Shown piece after piece: positions 1 through 10,850 of a stretch of 64,000 bases of DNA (its first letter is position 1; every line of letters starts with the position of its first letter). Location of the stretch: assembly GCA_963565915.1 (NCBI GenBank), contig OY751491.1:4588001-4652000 (forward strand), written 5' to 3'. The stretch is from Entoloma clypeatum (taxonomy: Eukaryota > Basidiomycota > Agaricomycetes > Agaricales > Entolomataceae). A program made the translations under genes and the position numbers. The notes below the pieces were generated by a model that ran no database searches, was not told the origin of the DNA, and saw nothing but the letters and a program-made list of their open reading frames with translations.

Positions 1-37
1 CCATAGAATATTGGTATTAATGTTGGGTCCCCTCAAT

Positions 38-407
38 TGTTATGCGTAACAAACCGTTCCAAGGTTCGGGCAGAGTATGCAGGAATATGGAAAGGCGAAG
101 AGCAATGTAATTGCTAAATCTAAGGAATGTAGCTATGGTACATGAGGTTTATATAGTACTGACTATGAGCGGTAGCGAATGAGTCAGTAACTGCGGAAGG
201 CAGTGCGCATGAGTAAGGCGACTGCGGAAGGCTATGCACTAATGAGTAAGCTGACTACGGAATGAGTCAGACAGCTGCGGAAAGCGAGTCAGCGCGGGAG
301 CGAAGTATACTAAAGGAAATAAAGTATAATACGATATGTGTAAGCGGGGGCCGATGAGTAAAAGTGAAAAGGTAAGCGTATACGTCCGTAGTCGTTAGTC
401 CGTAACA
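38..407 (-). repeat. 3' LTR of gypsy copy 1
   Basis: 370-bp LTR with TGTTA/TAACA inverted ends. It is paired with 12030-12399, from which it differs at one position in the transcribed orientation (a CpG/TpG difference near 345). The left flank 33-37 is TCAAT, matching 12400-12404. Confidence 0.95.
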
Positions 408-444
408 TGTTCCCCTCCTCAAGGTCTGTGTCCTCACAGACTAC

Positions 445-810
445 CTACTCCCATCCATCGTTGCCGTTTGGATCGGTCCAGGTAGGATCAGCTCGGTTGC
501 CCCAGTCCTTTATCAGTTCGTTGTTTACCGCCGTGGCAAACTCTAAACCTCGAACGGCGAGGCGAAGGCGTCGATTTTCGACGGCAAGGGTGTTGGTATA
601 ATTTTTGAGGATAAGTTTTTCCTCAGCGGTGGGAGTGGTTGGCAAGTCGGATAGGGTGTGGAGACGAATGTGCATCTGTCGGTGGAGGATGTCGGCGACG
701 GAGGTTTCAAGTGCATGGATCTGGTCGCGCATGGAGAGCGCTTCGCCAATGAGGGTGGTAATGGTGGGGTTGATGTCGGAAGCGTCGGTGGAGGTGGTGA
801 TGTTGGACAT
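445..810 (-). CDS. Gypsy accessory ORF3, coiled-coil-like, unknown function
   Basis: A 121-aa ORF lies downstream of pol and upstream of the 3' LTR. An upstream extension to 954 is open, but the second element copy (23738-24100) starts at the equivalent of this ATG, so 810 is preferred. The central 88 residues align without gaps to the copy-2 protein at roughly 74% identity by eye, and many codon differences are synonymous, which argues for selection on the protein. It is rich in Leu, Glu and Arg with heptad-like spacing, and has no signal peptide, membrane segment or cysteine motif, so it is not an env gene. I do not recognise a family. The neighbouring pol is much more similar between copies than this ORF. 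Confidence 0.7.
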   Translation of the reverse strand: MSNITTSTDASDINPTITTLIGEALSMRDQIHALETSVADILHRQMHIRLHTLSDLPTTPTAEEKLILKNYTNTLAVENRRLRLAVRGLEFATAVNNELIKDWGNRADPTWTDPNGNDGWE

Positions 811-926
811 GGTGGAGATGAGGTTCGAAAAGTATAAGAAGAACGGCGTGTTGGGCGAGAAGAGTTGGAGCGGGGAACTCGATGTGACAGAAATCGGTAT
901 GGAAAATGGATTTTGCGGTTTATCTT

Positions 927-3900
927 TTATCGTGGACGCGATGGATTTTGCCAATGAAAATCACGGATCAGATCTTGAGCGTTCTGAACATTAGCTCGAG
1001 GTTCCCATGTGTTCTCTTCTGGGCCATATCCTTCCCACTGGATGAGGTACTGGATCTTTCCACGGAACTTTCGAGAGTCTAGGATTGTGGACACATGATA
1101 CTCTTCTCGTCCTTCGACGATGATCGGATCAGGGGCTGGTTTCTTCTTCTGGATGGCGTACTTCGGGGTTTCGTAAGGTGACAACAGGGTCTCGTTGAAC
1201 ACAGGGTGAATCATTTTCCAAGTTTTCGGAAGATCAAGAAGGTACGCGCTAGCTCCTTTCTTCTCTAGGACCTTGAATGGTCCATGTCGGAGTGCGTCAA
1301 GCTTCTTCGAGGGGCGGTTAGTCCTGATGTTAGTCCCTTCCAGCCACACCTTGTCTCCGATGCGGTAGTCCCGAGACGGACTCCGTCGTGTATCAACTGT
1401 CTTCTTCATCTGATCCTGTGCCTGTTTCAGTGCTGCATTGGCTTCTTCTCGTGCTTGTTTGAGTTTTTTCAAGAAGCTGTTGGCAGCCGGGTTGGTGTCT
1501 TCCAACACAAGTTCTCCCTTCCAAGGATGTAAGCCATAGTTGAGATAGAATGGTGTGTGCTTCGTCGCCTGATGTTCTTTGTCATTGTACTGGAATTCGG
1601 CGATTGCGATCCATTCAGCCCAATCATCTTGCAGATGGTTCACAAAGTTTCGTAAGAACGCTTCTGTTTCCTGATGCGATCGTTCAGCTTGTCCATCCGT
1701 CTGTGGATGGTATGCGGTGGACAGATTCCTTTTGATTCCTAACATGCGGCAAAGTATCTCCATGAACTTCGCGGCGAACTGTGGTCCTCTGTCACTGATG
1801 ATTTTCTTGGGGATTCCGTGGAGCTTCCATATCTGATCCCGATAGATCTTGGCTAATCCTTCAGCCGATAATTCCACGGTTGTCGGAATGAGATGAAGCA
1901 TCTTCGAATGTCTATCCGTGATGACCAGGATCGCATTCTTTCCATCAGACTCTGGTATTGGTCCCACGACGTCAATCCCTATGTCTTCCCATGGATGACT
2001 TGGTGCTGCATGGGGGTGTAGCGGAGCATGTCGTTTCTGTCTGTTGATCTTGTTGCGCTGACAGGTGTCGCAACCCTTTACGTACTTCTTTACATCATGC
2101 AGGATGGTAGGCCACCAGTAGGTGCGAGTGAGAAGTTCGTGTGTTCGATACTGTCCTGGATGTCCAGCCACTGGTGCATCATGTGATTCAAACATTAGTT
2201 CTTGACGCAGTTGTGGGTCCGGTGGAACATAGACTCGTTCGCCTGCATATGTGATGCCGTTTTCCTGTTGATACCAGTGAGGATTCTTTTTTAGACCCTG
2301 GGCTACCTCTGTCTCCATGCGGTTTGAACCCTTGATGCGTGTGATCCACGGATTTTCAATGGTTGTGACGTTTCCAATCTTGATGGAATCAGATGTTTCA
2401 CCCCCTTCAAAGAATTGTTCCTCCGTGAACATCTCCATTTGTACCACATCTTCTGATTCCAATCGTTTCAAGAATAGTCCCTCCTTGAGCATTTGGTCAC
2501 TGTCTTGCGGTTCGAGTTCTGTTTCATACCAGGGTAAGCACGACAGGATGTCCGCTTTTGCGTTTGTCTTGCCAGGCACATGCCGTAGTTCGAAGTCATA
2601 GTCTTGTAACTTCATTTTCCAGCGCCTTTGTCGTTGATTTAGGTCCTGAGGACAGCGGAAATACTCCAGGTTCTTGTGATCAGTTAAGATCTCAAAGCGT
2701 TCCCTGGCTTCAAGCAGATAGTGTCTCCAATCTTTTAGTGCTTCCATGACTGCCAAGAGCTCTTTGTCGTATATCTCGTAATTTTGTTCGGCCGCGGACA
2801 TGGTCCGCGACAAGAACGCGATAGGATGCCATTTGTCGTCCTGTTTTTGGGAGAGTACAGCCCCAATTGCATAGCCCGATGCATCGGTCTCGACCCTGAA
2901 CTGTCCATCTGGTTTTGGTAGTGCCAAGACTGGTGCCGATGTGATCGCCTGTATGAGACCTTCAAATGCCTTTTGTTCCATTGGTCCCCAAGTAAACGCA
3001 GTGCCGCCTGTGAGCGCGGTAAGTGGTTTCGCGATGTTTGAGTATCCTTCAATGAAGCGCCGATAGAAGTTAGCAAACCCAAGGAACTTCTGGACTTCCT
3101 TTTTTGATGTGGGTGCTCGCCAGTTTCGGATCGTGTCCACCTTCTCGGTTTCCATCTCGACACGCCCTTCACCCACGACATATCCCAATATGGGGCATTT
3201 CGTCACTTTCCAGAAACACTTCTTCTCCTTTAGGAACAAGTCATTGTCCGATAGGATCTGCAGAATTTCTTCGGTGTTTCGCGCGAGTTCTTCCTTGGTT
3301 TTACCGATAACCACGATGTCATCCATGTAGATCACGCAGATGCGTCGGCGGATCTGGTCCCGGAATAGACTAGCCATCATCCGAGAGAACGTTCCCGGGG
3401 AGTTGCAAAGGCCGAAAAACATGACCAATGGTTCAAACAATCCTCGACTGGTAAGGAAGGCAGCCTTCCATTCATCGCCTTCTTTAATCCGGACATTGTT
3501 GTAACCCCACATGATGTCCATCTTATTGAAGTAGACTGCATCTTTCAGCACGTCTAAGAGATCGGAGATGCGAGGGAGTGGGAATTTGTCTTTGACCGTG
3601 AATTTGTTGACCATGCGGTAATCTTGTACCAATCGTTTGTAACCATCTTTCTTGTTGATGAAGAAGCAAGGGGAAGCATAAGGGGATTTGGACGGGCGGA
3701 TCTTTCCAGTTGCTAGGCCCTCGTCAATAAATGCGTCCAATTCCTCCTGTTCCTTTTGCGTCATGGGATATGTGTTTCCCCCTAGTTCCTTTGGTGCGTC
3801 CAGTGTAAGTTCAATACCATGGTCCCATTCCCTTTCCTTCGGGATCTTATCAAAGTTCTCCTTCTCGAAGAGGTGAGTAAACCGATCAACATATGAGGGT

Positions 3901-4535
3901 CGTTTGGTTGTGGGAGGTGGTGTGGGAGTGACAGCTTCCAATATAGGGTCTCCAGGCTTCCATTCCTGATCCGATTTTTTGGGTGCGTCCTTGTCTCGTA
4001 CTTCCACCATGCGAACCCGATGTTTTCGACCATTAAGGTTAACCCTGAAATCCGAGTGTTTGGTTTGACATGTTGATGGGCACCGGTTGAATGTTACAGC
4101 GCCGGTCGTCCAATTGATTGTGGGGTTGTGGTGTACCAACCAGTCATGTCCCAAAAGCATGTCCGTTCTCCCAATGTCTAATACCATTGCTTCCATGGTT
4201 TCCTGGTGTGTTCCTAAGTCCAGCTTGACTTCGGCAAGTTTTTCTGCTTTCTGTTGTCGGTTCGGCGATCCATCCGCATTTAGGATTGCTATGGGCTTTA
4301 TTCCACGTGTGGGAAGGTTCTGTTCGCATACTATTCTGGGATGGATACATGTGCGTTCACATCCACTATCAACCTCGGGTCGAATGACCTTTGGTCCTCG
4401 TCGTGTTTTGATCTGAGCTTGCAGCTTGATCTCTCGTCGTTTCGGAGGTTTATCTCCCTTGACAATCTTAGTTGACGCAACGGCTCGCTTTGCAGGGATA
4501 ACATAAGTTATATTGTCTGTAGCTGCACCAGGCAA
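927..4535 (-). CDS. pol: Gypsy pol: protease, RT, RNase H, integrase, chromodomain
   Basis: Intact 1202-codon frame. Visible domains: aspartic protease with DSG near residue 56; reverse transcriptase with YMDD near 402; RNase H with TDASG near 547; integrase zinc-binding H-H-C-C near 785-825; DDE core with Asp in GIDVVGP near 852, Asp in SDRGPQF near 915 and Glu in GQAERSHQE near 948; chromodomain near 1140-1195 (IQWEGYG, NTWEP). The chromodomain is known to guide such integrases to chromatin marks. The frame has no ATG at its start; it is open upstream and overlaps the gag 3' end in the -1 frame, so translation probably depends on frameshifting or reinitiation after gag. All catalytic residues are present, so this copy could supply enzymes in trans. 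Confidence 0.93.
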   Translation of the reverse strand: MPGAATDNITYVIPAKRAVASTKIVKGDKPPKRREIKLQAQIKTRRGPKVIRPEVDSGCERTCIHPRIVCEQNLPTRGIKPIAILNADGSPNRQQKAEKLAEVKLDLGTHQETMEAMVLDIGRTDMLLGHDWLVHHNPTINWTTGAVTFNRCPSTCQTKHSDFRVNLNGRKHRVRMVEVRDKDAPKKSDQEWKPGDPILEAVTPTPPPTTKRPSYVDRFTHLFEKENFDKIPKEREWDHGIELTLDAPKELGGNTYPMTQKEQEELDAFIDEGLATGKIRPSKSPYASPCFFINKKDGYKRLVQDYRMVNKFTVKDKFPLPRISDLLDVLKDAVYFNKMDIMWGYNNVRIKEGDEWKAAFLTSRGLFEPLVMFFGLCNSPGTFSRMMASLFRDQIRRRICVIYMDDIVVIGKTKEELARNTEEILQILSDNDLFLKEKKCFWKVTKCPILGYVVGEGRVEMETEKVDTIRNWRAPTSKKEVQKFLGFANFYRRFIEGYSNIAKPLTALTGGTAFTWGPMEQKAFEGLIQAITSAPVLALPKPDGQFRVETDASGYAIGAVLSQKQDDKWHPIAFLSRTMSAAEQNYEIYDKELLAVMEALKDWRHYLLEARERFEILTDHKNLEYFRCPQDLNQRQRRWKMKLQDYDFELRHVPGKTNAKADILSCLPWYETELEPQDSDQMLKEGLFLKRLESEDVVQMEMFTEEQFFEGGETSDSIKIGNVTTIENPWITRIKGSNRMETEVAQGLKKNPHWYQQENGITYAGERVYVPPDPQLRQELMFESHDAPVAGHPGQYRTHELLTRTYWWPTILHDVKKYVKGCDTCQRNKINRQKRHAPLHPHAAPSHPWEDIGIDVVGPIPESDGKNAILVITDRHSKMLHLIPTTVELSAEGLAKIYRDQIWKLHGIPKKIISDRGPQFAAKFMEILCRMLGIKRNLSTAYHPQTDGQAERSHQETEAFLRNFVNHLQDDWAEWIAIAEFQYNDKEHQATKHTPFYLNYGLHPWKGELVLEDTNPAANSFLKKLKQAREEANAALKQAQDQMKKTVDTRRSPSRDYRIGDKVWLEGTNIRTNRPSKKLDALRHGPFKVLEKKGASAYLLDLPKTWKMIHPVFNETLLSPYETPKYAIQKKKPAPDPIIVEGREEYHVSTILDSRKFRGKIQYLIQWEGYGPEENTWEPRANVQNAQDLIRDFHWQNPSRPR

Positions 4536-5371
4536 GCGAGTTCGTTTAATGGATAAGGGTCGCGACTTAGCGTCGTTTAATCGGACCCTTCGGGAAAATC
4601 CTTCTCATCGGTCTCTATGGTGATGGTTTCATCATCATCGGTATCTCCATCAGACACCTTCCTAATCTTTCCAGAGTTCTTCTTCGGCTTGCAGCAGTTG
4701 CGCGCGATATGTCCTTCTTGGTCGCAGTTGAAACACTTACGACCATCTTTCTTCTTTGGGGCTTTGCAGTCTTTGGCAAGGTGACCAAAGCGCTGACAGT
4801 TGTAGCAACGGGCTACTCCTGCTTTGTCGATCTCCATGGCTTTGCCTTGACCACCATAAGTGGTGCCCGATCCGGTGCATGTGTCGCCACCCCCTCGGAT
4901 GACTAATGCATGTCCCTCCATCTGTCGTCCCTTGTTTCGGATCTCCTTTGCGTAATCGGTGTACGTCTTGCCATCGCTAGCCACTTGTTCAGAAATTCTG
5001 CGGTTAACGTTCTTTTCCAGGATGTATTTCCCAGTTTCTTCGCCAAGGTTTGACAGCTTCAAGAGCTCTTCGAATTCGTCCAAGAATTCGTCAATGGTAC
5101 GTTTCTCCTGTTTCAGGACTTCGAGTCTCGCCTTGGCCGCTGCCGACTTGTTGGCAATAGAGAATCGCGTAGCGATGTCGTCTGAGAATCCTAACCAGGT
5201 GATGTTCTCGCCATCGGTGGCAAGATCGTCTAACTTGTTGCTGGCCCAGTGTTTACCGGACCCTTCCATCATGCGGGATAACACCGCCAGGATCTTCTGA
5301 TCGTCGGACAGGCCCTTCTGGAACCTGATGTATAGTTTGGTGGCTTTCCACCACTCGTCAAAGGTGTGTCT

Positions 5372-5683
5372 TGTTGAAGTTCCACCTGGGCGCTAGCCGC
5401 AGGTGTACTGAGCAACACGGCTACAGTGGAAGTACTCTACGATACCGCTATAGTCACTTACATGGTTTGGAGGAGGGGTAAGGCTGGTAAGAGCGGTTGA
5501 GGCTGGTGAGAGCGATGGAGCTGGTTAAGAGTCAAGAGACAACTTGTTGATATTGACAGTTTCCTGGTCTTATATACCGTACTACTGTTTGTACCAACCA
5601 AACAAGTATGTAATGAAGATATGTAAAGGTCACGTGATGTAATCTAATCTAATCTAATCTACGTGATGGGAAAAGTTTCAACA
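5372..5683 (-). repeat. 3' LTR of copia copy 1
   Basis: LTR of about 311 bp with TGTTGAA/TTCAACA ends. It contains four tandem TCTAA-type units (near 5640-5660) and a TATATA core. It is followed on its internal side by a seven-C run (5684-5690), i.e. a polypurine tract on the coding strand. Confidence 0.93.
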
Positions 5684-5690
5684 CCCCCCC
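5684..5690 (-). other. Polypurine tract of copia copy 1
   Basis: Seven G residues on the coding strand directly adjoin the 3' LTR start, the usual place for plus-strand priming. The same tract is at 43685-43691 in copy 2. Confidence 0.8.
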
Positions 5691-5760
5691 ATATTTAGTA
5701 CATACTTCTAAATACATCTTACTTTTTCCCACATATATATATATAGGTACTCTGTTTCGC

Positions 5761-8700
5761 CTAGTTTTTTATCAATCCGAAGTATGGGATAAACTTGGAA
5801 AAGAGGATTTTTCCCAGATTCTTAGTTAAAAGGTCTGCGGGGTTGTTCACTCCTTCAATGAATTCGACCGTAATTATTCCTTCGGAGACTTTTTCTCTGA
5901 CGAAGTGGAATCGCACGTCAATGTGCTTGGATCGCTTCTCAGTCACAGGGTTGGATGCGATAAAGACGGAGCCGTTGTTATCTCCATAGATCGGTACTGA
6001 TCCGATCTGCATTCCAAGTTCGGCAAGCATGCTTCTCAGCCATGTTGCTGCGCGACTGCAATCTGATAGCGCCATATACTCTGCTTCTGTAGAAGAGAGG
6101 GCAATGGTTTTTTGCGCCGATGATACCCATGTTATCGCTCCAGACGCCAGTGATATGAAGAAGCCGGTGGTAGACCTCCTCGTGTTCTCATCTGACGCCC
6201 AGTCGGAGTCTGTGAATGCATAGATCCCTTTCCCTGAGTCCCCATCATACATTATTGCGTAATTTTTTGTTGCCTTTAAATATCTGCAAATATCCCTAGC
6301 CACCTCTAAATGGTGTTTTGTGGGATTTGCGGAAAATTGGGACATTTTGATTACAGCAAAGCAGATGTCAGGCCTCGTTCCAATCATCAGATATAGGAGT
6401 GATCCGATGACGGATTGGTACTTGGATCGGAGTTCCGCATTGGGTTCATCTTCGGACGCCATGGGTTTGTAGCCCGTAGGGAGTGGGGTATGGGTGGCGT
6501 TAGATTCGCTCATCCCCATGCGTGCCAGAATTTTCTCAAGGTAAGGTACTTGATCAATGAAGATCTTCTTCCCACGTTGCCTTATTTGGATTGAGAGAAA
6601 TTCCTTTGGTTCCCCATCGGGCACTAGGTGACCTAGGTCCCTGCATTCCCATGTTGTCATGAAGGCCTTCTTCTTTTCTAGCGTATATTCCCGGTTTGTG
6701 CCGAGAAAAGCAGAGTCGTCGACATAGATGACGGCAATTACAATTTCCCCGTTGGTACTTTTGTGAATGAACACTCCCGCATCGGAGTGAAGCCGGACAA
6801 AGCCGAGCTTTTTCATGGAGGAATCAAGTTCCCTCCACCAGGCTAATGCGGCCTGCTTAAGTCCATATAGAGCTTTGAATAGTTGGTACACGAGGTGTTC
6901 TTTCCCTTTTACTATGTAGCCCTCAGGTTGTCGCATGTAAATGACTTCACGGAGCGTTCCATAGAGGAAGGCTGATGAGACGTCCAAAAGAGTCATGAAC
7001 CACCCTTCAAGGGCTGTCAATGCCAGTATTAATCGGACGGTTTCATATCTTACGACTGGTGAGAAGATCTGATCAAAGTCGATCCCTTCTACCTGTGAGA
7101 AGCCTTTTGCGACGAGGCGCGCTTTCAGACGCCCGTCGGACTTTTCGTTGTAAACCCATTTGTTCCTTAGAGCTTTCCTCCCTGCAGGCAGGGGTACTAG
7201 CTCCGTGATCACCCCGCGGCGTTTGAGCATGTCTAGCTCTTTACGTTCAGCCGCATACCAGTCTTCTTTATTTGGAAGAGGGTATATGTCTTTATGGGAC
7301 ATTTCAACGATGCCAACTTGGACTGATATTGCCTCCATCAGGAGGTCATTCATCCATGCCGTTTGACCGCCCAATCTCCGTCTTCGATCTAATTTTTCAA
7401 GATCAGACGCTGGAGTGTCTTCCCCATAGATGCTTCCTGGCATCTTCCGAACTCGTCGTTCCCTGATCGGTCGATCTGGTACTTGCTCGGGTTCCGGAGT
7501 GGGTACTCGCGGTTCGTCATCAGGCTCACTGGCAGGCAGTTCGTTGTCTGATTCAGGTTGATCCTGTTCAATGGGAACTGGGATATGAGGTGTTTCGTTG
7601 TGACTATCGTCATCATTGCTGCCGGGAATGAGATCCTCAAACTCATCAGCCGGCTCTGGGTTTTCCATTTCTGGGTGGTTTTCTGGCAACGGGTCAATGT
7701 GGCATCTAGGGTACTTGCTTTCATCAAAGATAGCTTTCCCGCCCATGAAAATCGTGTTGGTCTCAGGATCCATGAAGCGGTATCCTTTGACCCCTGGTTT
7801 CGATCCGAGATAAATCATCAATCGGGATCTTGATTCCAGGGAGTTCCTACGTTTCTCCTTTGGGATATATACATATGCCTGACATCCGAATACTCTGACA
7901 CTAGACATGTCGGGGATCTCATTGGTCACCCTGAAGTAAGGGGTTTTCCATTCAAGACGCTGCATGGGGGTTCTGTTGTAGAGAAATGCTGCGTGTTCCA
8001 AACAGAATTCCCACCACATGGGCGGTAAGCATGCATCGAAGCGCAATGCCTGAGATTTTTCCCATAGTGTTCGATTGATCCTTTCTGCTCTACCATTCTG
8101 CTGGTGCTGATATGGGAGCGTGACATCGATCAGAATTCCATGATCGGCAAGTACATCCTTGTATTCGTCAAATTCTCCACCTCCATCAACCCGCCACTTT
8201 TTAGGGGTAGCAGCAAATTGATTCTGGATCATCGCAAGGAATTGTTTCAGCGCCGTGATGGCGCCTGACTTCTTCCTAAGCAAGACGACCCAGACATGGG
8301 ATGAAAAATCGTCCAAAAAGGTAAGGAAATATTTGTACTTATGGTACGATGCCGTGGATATCTGCTTCAAATCCGAATGGATCAAATCAAAGGGTTTGAC
8401 AGCCCTTGTCATTGAGTTAGGATAAGATTGATTCGGCATTTTCCCTTTTAGACACCCCGTGCAGCTTTCCTGTGATTTCTCATGTACTAACATTTTGGGT
8501 ACTCCTTTGGTACTAGTGGGAATCTTATTGAGCGCTTGGTCATTTGGGTGGCCAAGGCGTTTATGCCAGGTTTCGACAGTGATTTCGCTAGAGATCGCGT
8601 GGATTTGGTCATAGCGTATTTCAGTGTCTAACCAATAAATGGTTTGTCCGAGAATGTGAGGCGAGAACTGTATTTTGTTCTGTCCTTTGGAGATGTTGAT

Positions 8701-10488
8701 TTCTCCACGCATTCCATCTACTTTGTAACCGTGATTAAGGAAGACGCCTAGGGACAATAGGCGTGTGTCCATGTCCGGAATGTAGAATACAGGTCGGAGA
8801 AGGTGGGTTTTTACTTCCCCATTTAGGGTATGCCGTACTGGAACGGCCCCAACTCCGAGAATTTCCAGTTTCTTTCCCTTTTCAGCTGTTTGGACAAATC
8901 GCTTAGCCTTAAGAGGCCTGTAGTACGCGAAGTCCTTGAACTCATGGGTAAAGTGTAACGAGGCACCGGAGTCTAAGATCCATTGTGCACGTTCTTTCTC
9001 CTTACAGTGTGTACATGACGCAAAGTGCTTTGTATATTTTTTATATAGATCGTTGTCAATATGATCCATACATTCTGCACTAGTACTAGCTAATATTTTA
9101 CACGTCTGCAAGGAGGTGTTATTAGTTTTCCTTAATTGGTCAGATTCAGGAGAGGAAGATGACGAACCGTCAAGTTCAATGAGCCCATCTTCGAATTGGT
9201 CCGGCCCCATCCGCTCACTTTGATGGTCTATGTCCATCATCCTAAGGGTTTGGTCCAGCGGCGGAGTAACTCGACGCTGCTTGGACGGTCTTTCGTCTTC
9301 TTCTGGGATAATCGTATCCAGAATGCGAAGGTTTGACCCTGAGGGGCGGGCACCAATGCCGCGCGCGAGTTTGCGAACATGGTCGTTTTTCTTCCACACA
9401 GATGGCTTGCCCGAAGGAAGCCCGGTGTACTGGGATGGAGGCGGGTTCATTCGCTGAAGGAGCGACTGCATCCGCTGAGAGTCTGGCTGGGCGGTGCTCA
9501 TCGTTTTTCCGCGCCCGGTGACGGTAGTGAAGGATGGTGGCGGGAGAGGAGGGAAGTGGATGGCGGGAGCAACAAACTCAACCGTTTCCTCCACATGTTC
9601 GGACGCGTTGTCCGCAGTGTTGGCGCTTTTCTTCTGATTGCGCCAGCGTCCTTTTCCCTTCTTCTTTTCAGAAGCGGTACTATGGTCGGTTGAGTTAGGC
9701 TGCTCGTCAGCATCGTTCTGCGAGGTACTCGGCTTTTGCTGCTTTTCCCATTTGGGGTCCTGCCCCTTGCGTTTTGTCCCGGAAATTTTCCGGGCCTGCT
9801 CGTTGGACGCCCGAGTAGACCCAATCGCATACTTGCGCCTGTACTCCGATATGATGCTGTCAGCGACGGCCTTGTAGGTGAAATCGTCGGCGTCATAGAC
9901 CTGGAAAAGGGCGGTGGAGAGTGACGACCAGGCGTCGGGAATTGCATTGGCCAGGATCATTGCTTGCATCAGATCGGGGACGTCAAAGTTCGAATCGGCG
10001 AGCCGGGCGAAAAGAGACCCCAGGCGTTCAATTTCAGGCACGGGGTCGCGTCCAGAGAGCTTGTAGGTGGCGGCGGCCTTGAAGTCACCGAAGATGACAG
10101 CCGGGGATACCTTGGAGTAGTTATCTTTTAGCGCCTTCCACGCGTCAAGTGCCGAGGTGCTGTCCTTGATGTGGCGTCTGATCGCCTCAGAGACCTTCAG
10201 GCGTATTGTCCCGAGAGCTACGTCGTCGTCCCTGACCCAGGCTTTTTCTTCCTTACGGAAGCCGGGCTGGTCGACCGTGGTAGTCAACACAGGGGGAGCA
10301 GCAGCAGTGGCCCCAGGGGTGGAGACCGTGGTGGTGAAGTCAGCGATCACAGGACGGGTGATGTCGCCAGAGACGATGCGCCAGACTCCTTGATGGAGGA
10401 GGTAAGACTTCATTTTTTCGGCCCAGCTCTGGTAGTCGATACCGTCGAAGGGGGTGATGATGTTGAGGGCAGAACGAGAGGTAGACAT
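5761..10488 (-). CDS. Copia gag-pol polyprotein, intact
   Basis: Single 1575-codon frame. The N-terminal 300 residues resemble a UBN2/DUF4219-type copia gag (FDGIDYQSWAEKM). Protease signature WILDSGASLH near residue 501. The integrase zinc site begins with WHKRLGH near 640 and ends with CTGC. Integrase core: Asp in IHSDLK near 703, Asp in VDGGGEF near 768, Glu in GRAERINR near 802. RT (RVT_2) near 1095-1340 with YVDD near 1254. RNase H TDSDWAS near 1427. No CCHC zinc knuckle is visible; only CTHC just before the protease. It is nearly identical to the second copy, apart from a hypervariable stretch around residues 415-475. No stop or frameshift is present. Confidence 0.95.
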   Translation of the reverse strand: MSTSRSALNIITPFDGIDYQSWAEKMKSYLLHQGVWRIVSGDITRPVIADFTTTVSTPGATAAAPPVLTTTVDQPGFRKEEKAWVRDDDVALGTIRLKVSEAIRRHIKDSTSALDAWKALKDNYSKVSPAVIFGDFKAAATYKLSGRDPVPEIERLGSLFARLADSNFDVPDLMQAMILANAIPDAWSSLSTALFQVYDADDFTYKAVADSIISEYRRKYAIGSTRASNEQARKISGTKRKGQDPKWEKQQKPSTSQNDADEQPNSTDHSTASEKKKGKGRWRNQKKSANTADNASEHVEETVEFVAPAIHFPPLPPPSFTTVTGRGKTMSTAQPDSQRMQSLLQRMNPPPSQYTGLPSGKPSVWKKNDHVRKLARGIGARPSGSNLRILDTIIPEEDERPSKQRRVTPPLDQTLRMMDIDHQSERMGPDQFEDGLIELDGSSSSSPESDQLRKTNNTSLQTCKILASTSAECMDHIDNDLYKKYTKHFASCTHCKEKERAQWILDSGASLHFTHEFKDFAYYRPLKAKRFVQTAEKGKKLEILGVGAVPVRHTLNGEVKTHLLRPVFYIPDMDTRLLSLGVFLNHGYKVDGMRGEINISKGQNKIQFSPHILGQTIYWLDTEIRYDQIHAISSEITVETWHKRLGHPNDQALNKIPTSTKGVPKMLVHEKSQESCTGCLKGKMPNQSYPNSMTRAVKPFDLIHSDLKQISTASYHKYKYFLTFLDDFSSHVWVVLLRKKSGAITALKQFLAMIQNQFAATPKKWRVDGGGEFDEYKDVLADHGILIDVTLPYQHQQNGRAERINRTLWEKSQALRFDACLPPMWWEFCLEHAAFLYNRTPMQRLEWKTPYFRVTNEIPDMSSVRVFGCQAYVYIPKEKRRNSLESRSRLMIYLGSKPGVKGYRFMDPETNTIFMGGKAIFDESKYPRCHIDPLPENHPEMENPEPADEFEDLIPGSNDDDSHNETPHIPVPIEQDQPESDNELPASEPDDEPRVPTPEPEQVPDRPIRERRVRKMPGSIYGEDTPASDLEKLDRRRRLGGQTAWMNDLLMEAISVQVGIVEMSHKDIYPLPNKEDWYAAERKELDMLKRRGVITELVPLPAGRKALRNKWVYNEKSDGRLKARLVAKGFSQVEGIDFDQIFSPVVRYETVRLILALTALEGWFMTLLDVSSAFLYGTLREVIYMRQPEGYIVKGKEHLVYQLFKALYGLKQAALAWWRELDSSMKKLGFVRLHSDAGVFIHKSTNGEIVIAVIYVDDSAFLGTNREYTLEKKKAFMTTWECRDLGHLVPDGEPKEFLSIQIRQRGKKIFIDQVPYLEKILARMGMSESNATHTPLPTGYKPMASEDEPNAELRSKYQSVIGSLLYLMIGTRPDICFAVIKMSQFSANPTKHHLEVARDICRYLKATKNYAIMYDGDSGKGIYAFTDSDWASDENTRRSTTGFFISLASGAITWVSSAQKTIALSSTEAEYMALSDCSRAATWLRSMLAELGMQIGSVPIYGDNNGSVFIASNPVTEKRSKHIDVRFHFVREKVSEGIITVEFIEGVNNPADLLTKNLGKILFSKFIPYFGLIKN

Positions 10489-10838
10489 TGTAGATGAATC
10501 TAAAAAGGGTTCCCAATCAGTGATGTGTTATGAATATGATTCAAGAAAACAATTAAATGATTCCTTATGACATATTCCCTTTAGGAATAGCGGTCACGGG
10601 AAAACCCTTTATATGTCAGAAACATATAAGGTGCGATCAACGTTTCCACATGGAGTGTACTAGGTCAATCCCCTTGGGGACGTCTCATGACAGGTACTTG
10701 TCGTAATGACGTTCCCAGGTTCATATGTGAAGAAGTAAGACTCAGAACCTAGATCTTTCGATCGGTTCTTTGCCAACCAGGGTAGAGTGGGCAGGTACTC
10801 GCTGTTGCCAGCGTTTCCCAAGTCCCTCTGCTATCCGG

Positions 10839-10850
10839 GGCCCATAACCT
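10839..10850 (-). other. Copia primer-binding site (initiator tRNA-Met anticodon arm)
   Basis: GGTTATGGGCCC directly abuts the 5' LTR. It is the exact complement of GGGCCCATAACC, the anticodon loop and stem of eukaryotic initiator tRNA-Met. Priming from this internal site is known for Drosophila copia and yeast Ty5. The matching tRNA gene is at 45019-45107. Confidence 0.85.

Noticed and set aside
407..994. Plus-strand open frames across ORF3 of gypsy copy 1
   Set aside because: Antisense shadows of the ORF3 and pol frames; only the minus frames are conserved in copy 2.
5641..5660. TCTAA tandem units as a telomere or satellite seed
   Set aside because: They are an internal part of the copia LTR, present in all four LTR copies.
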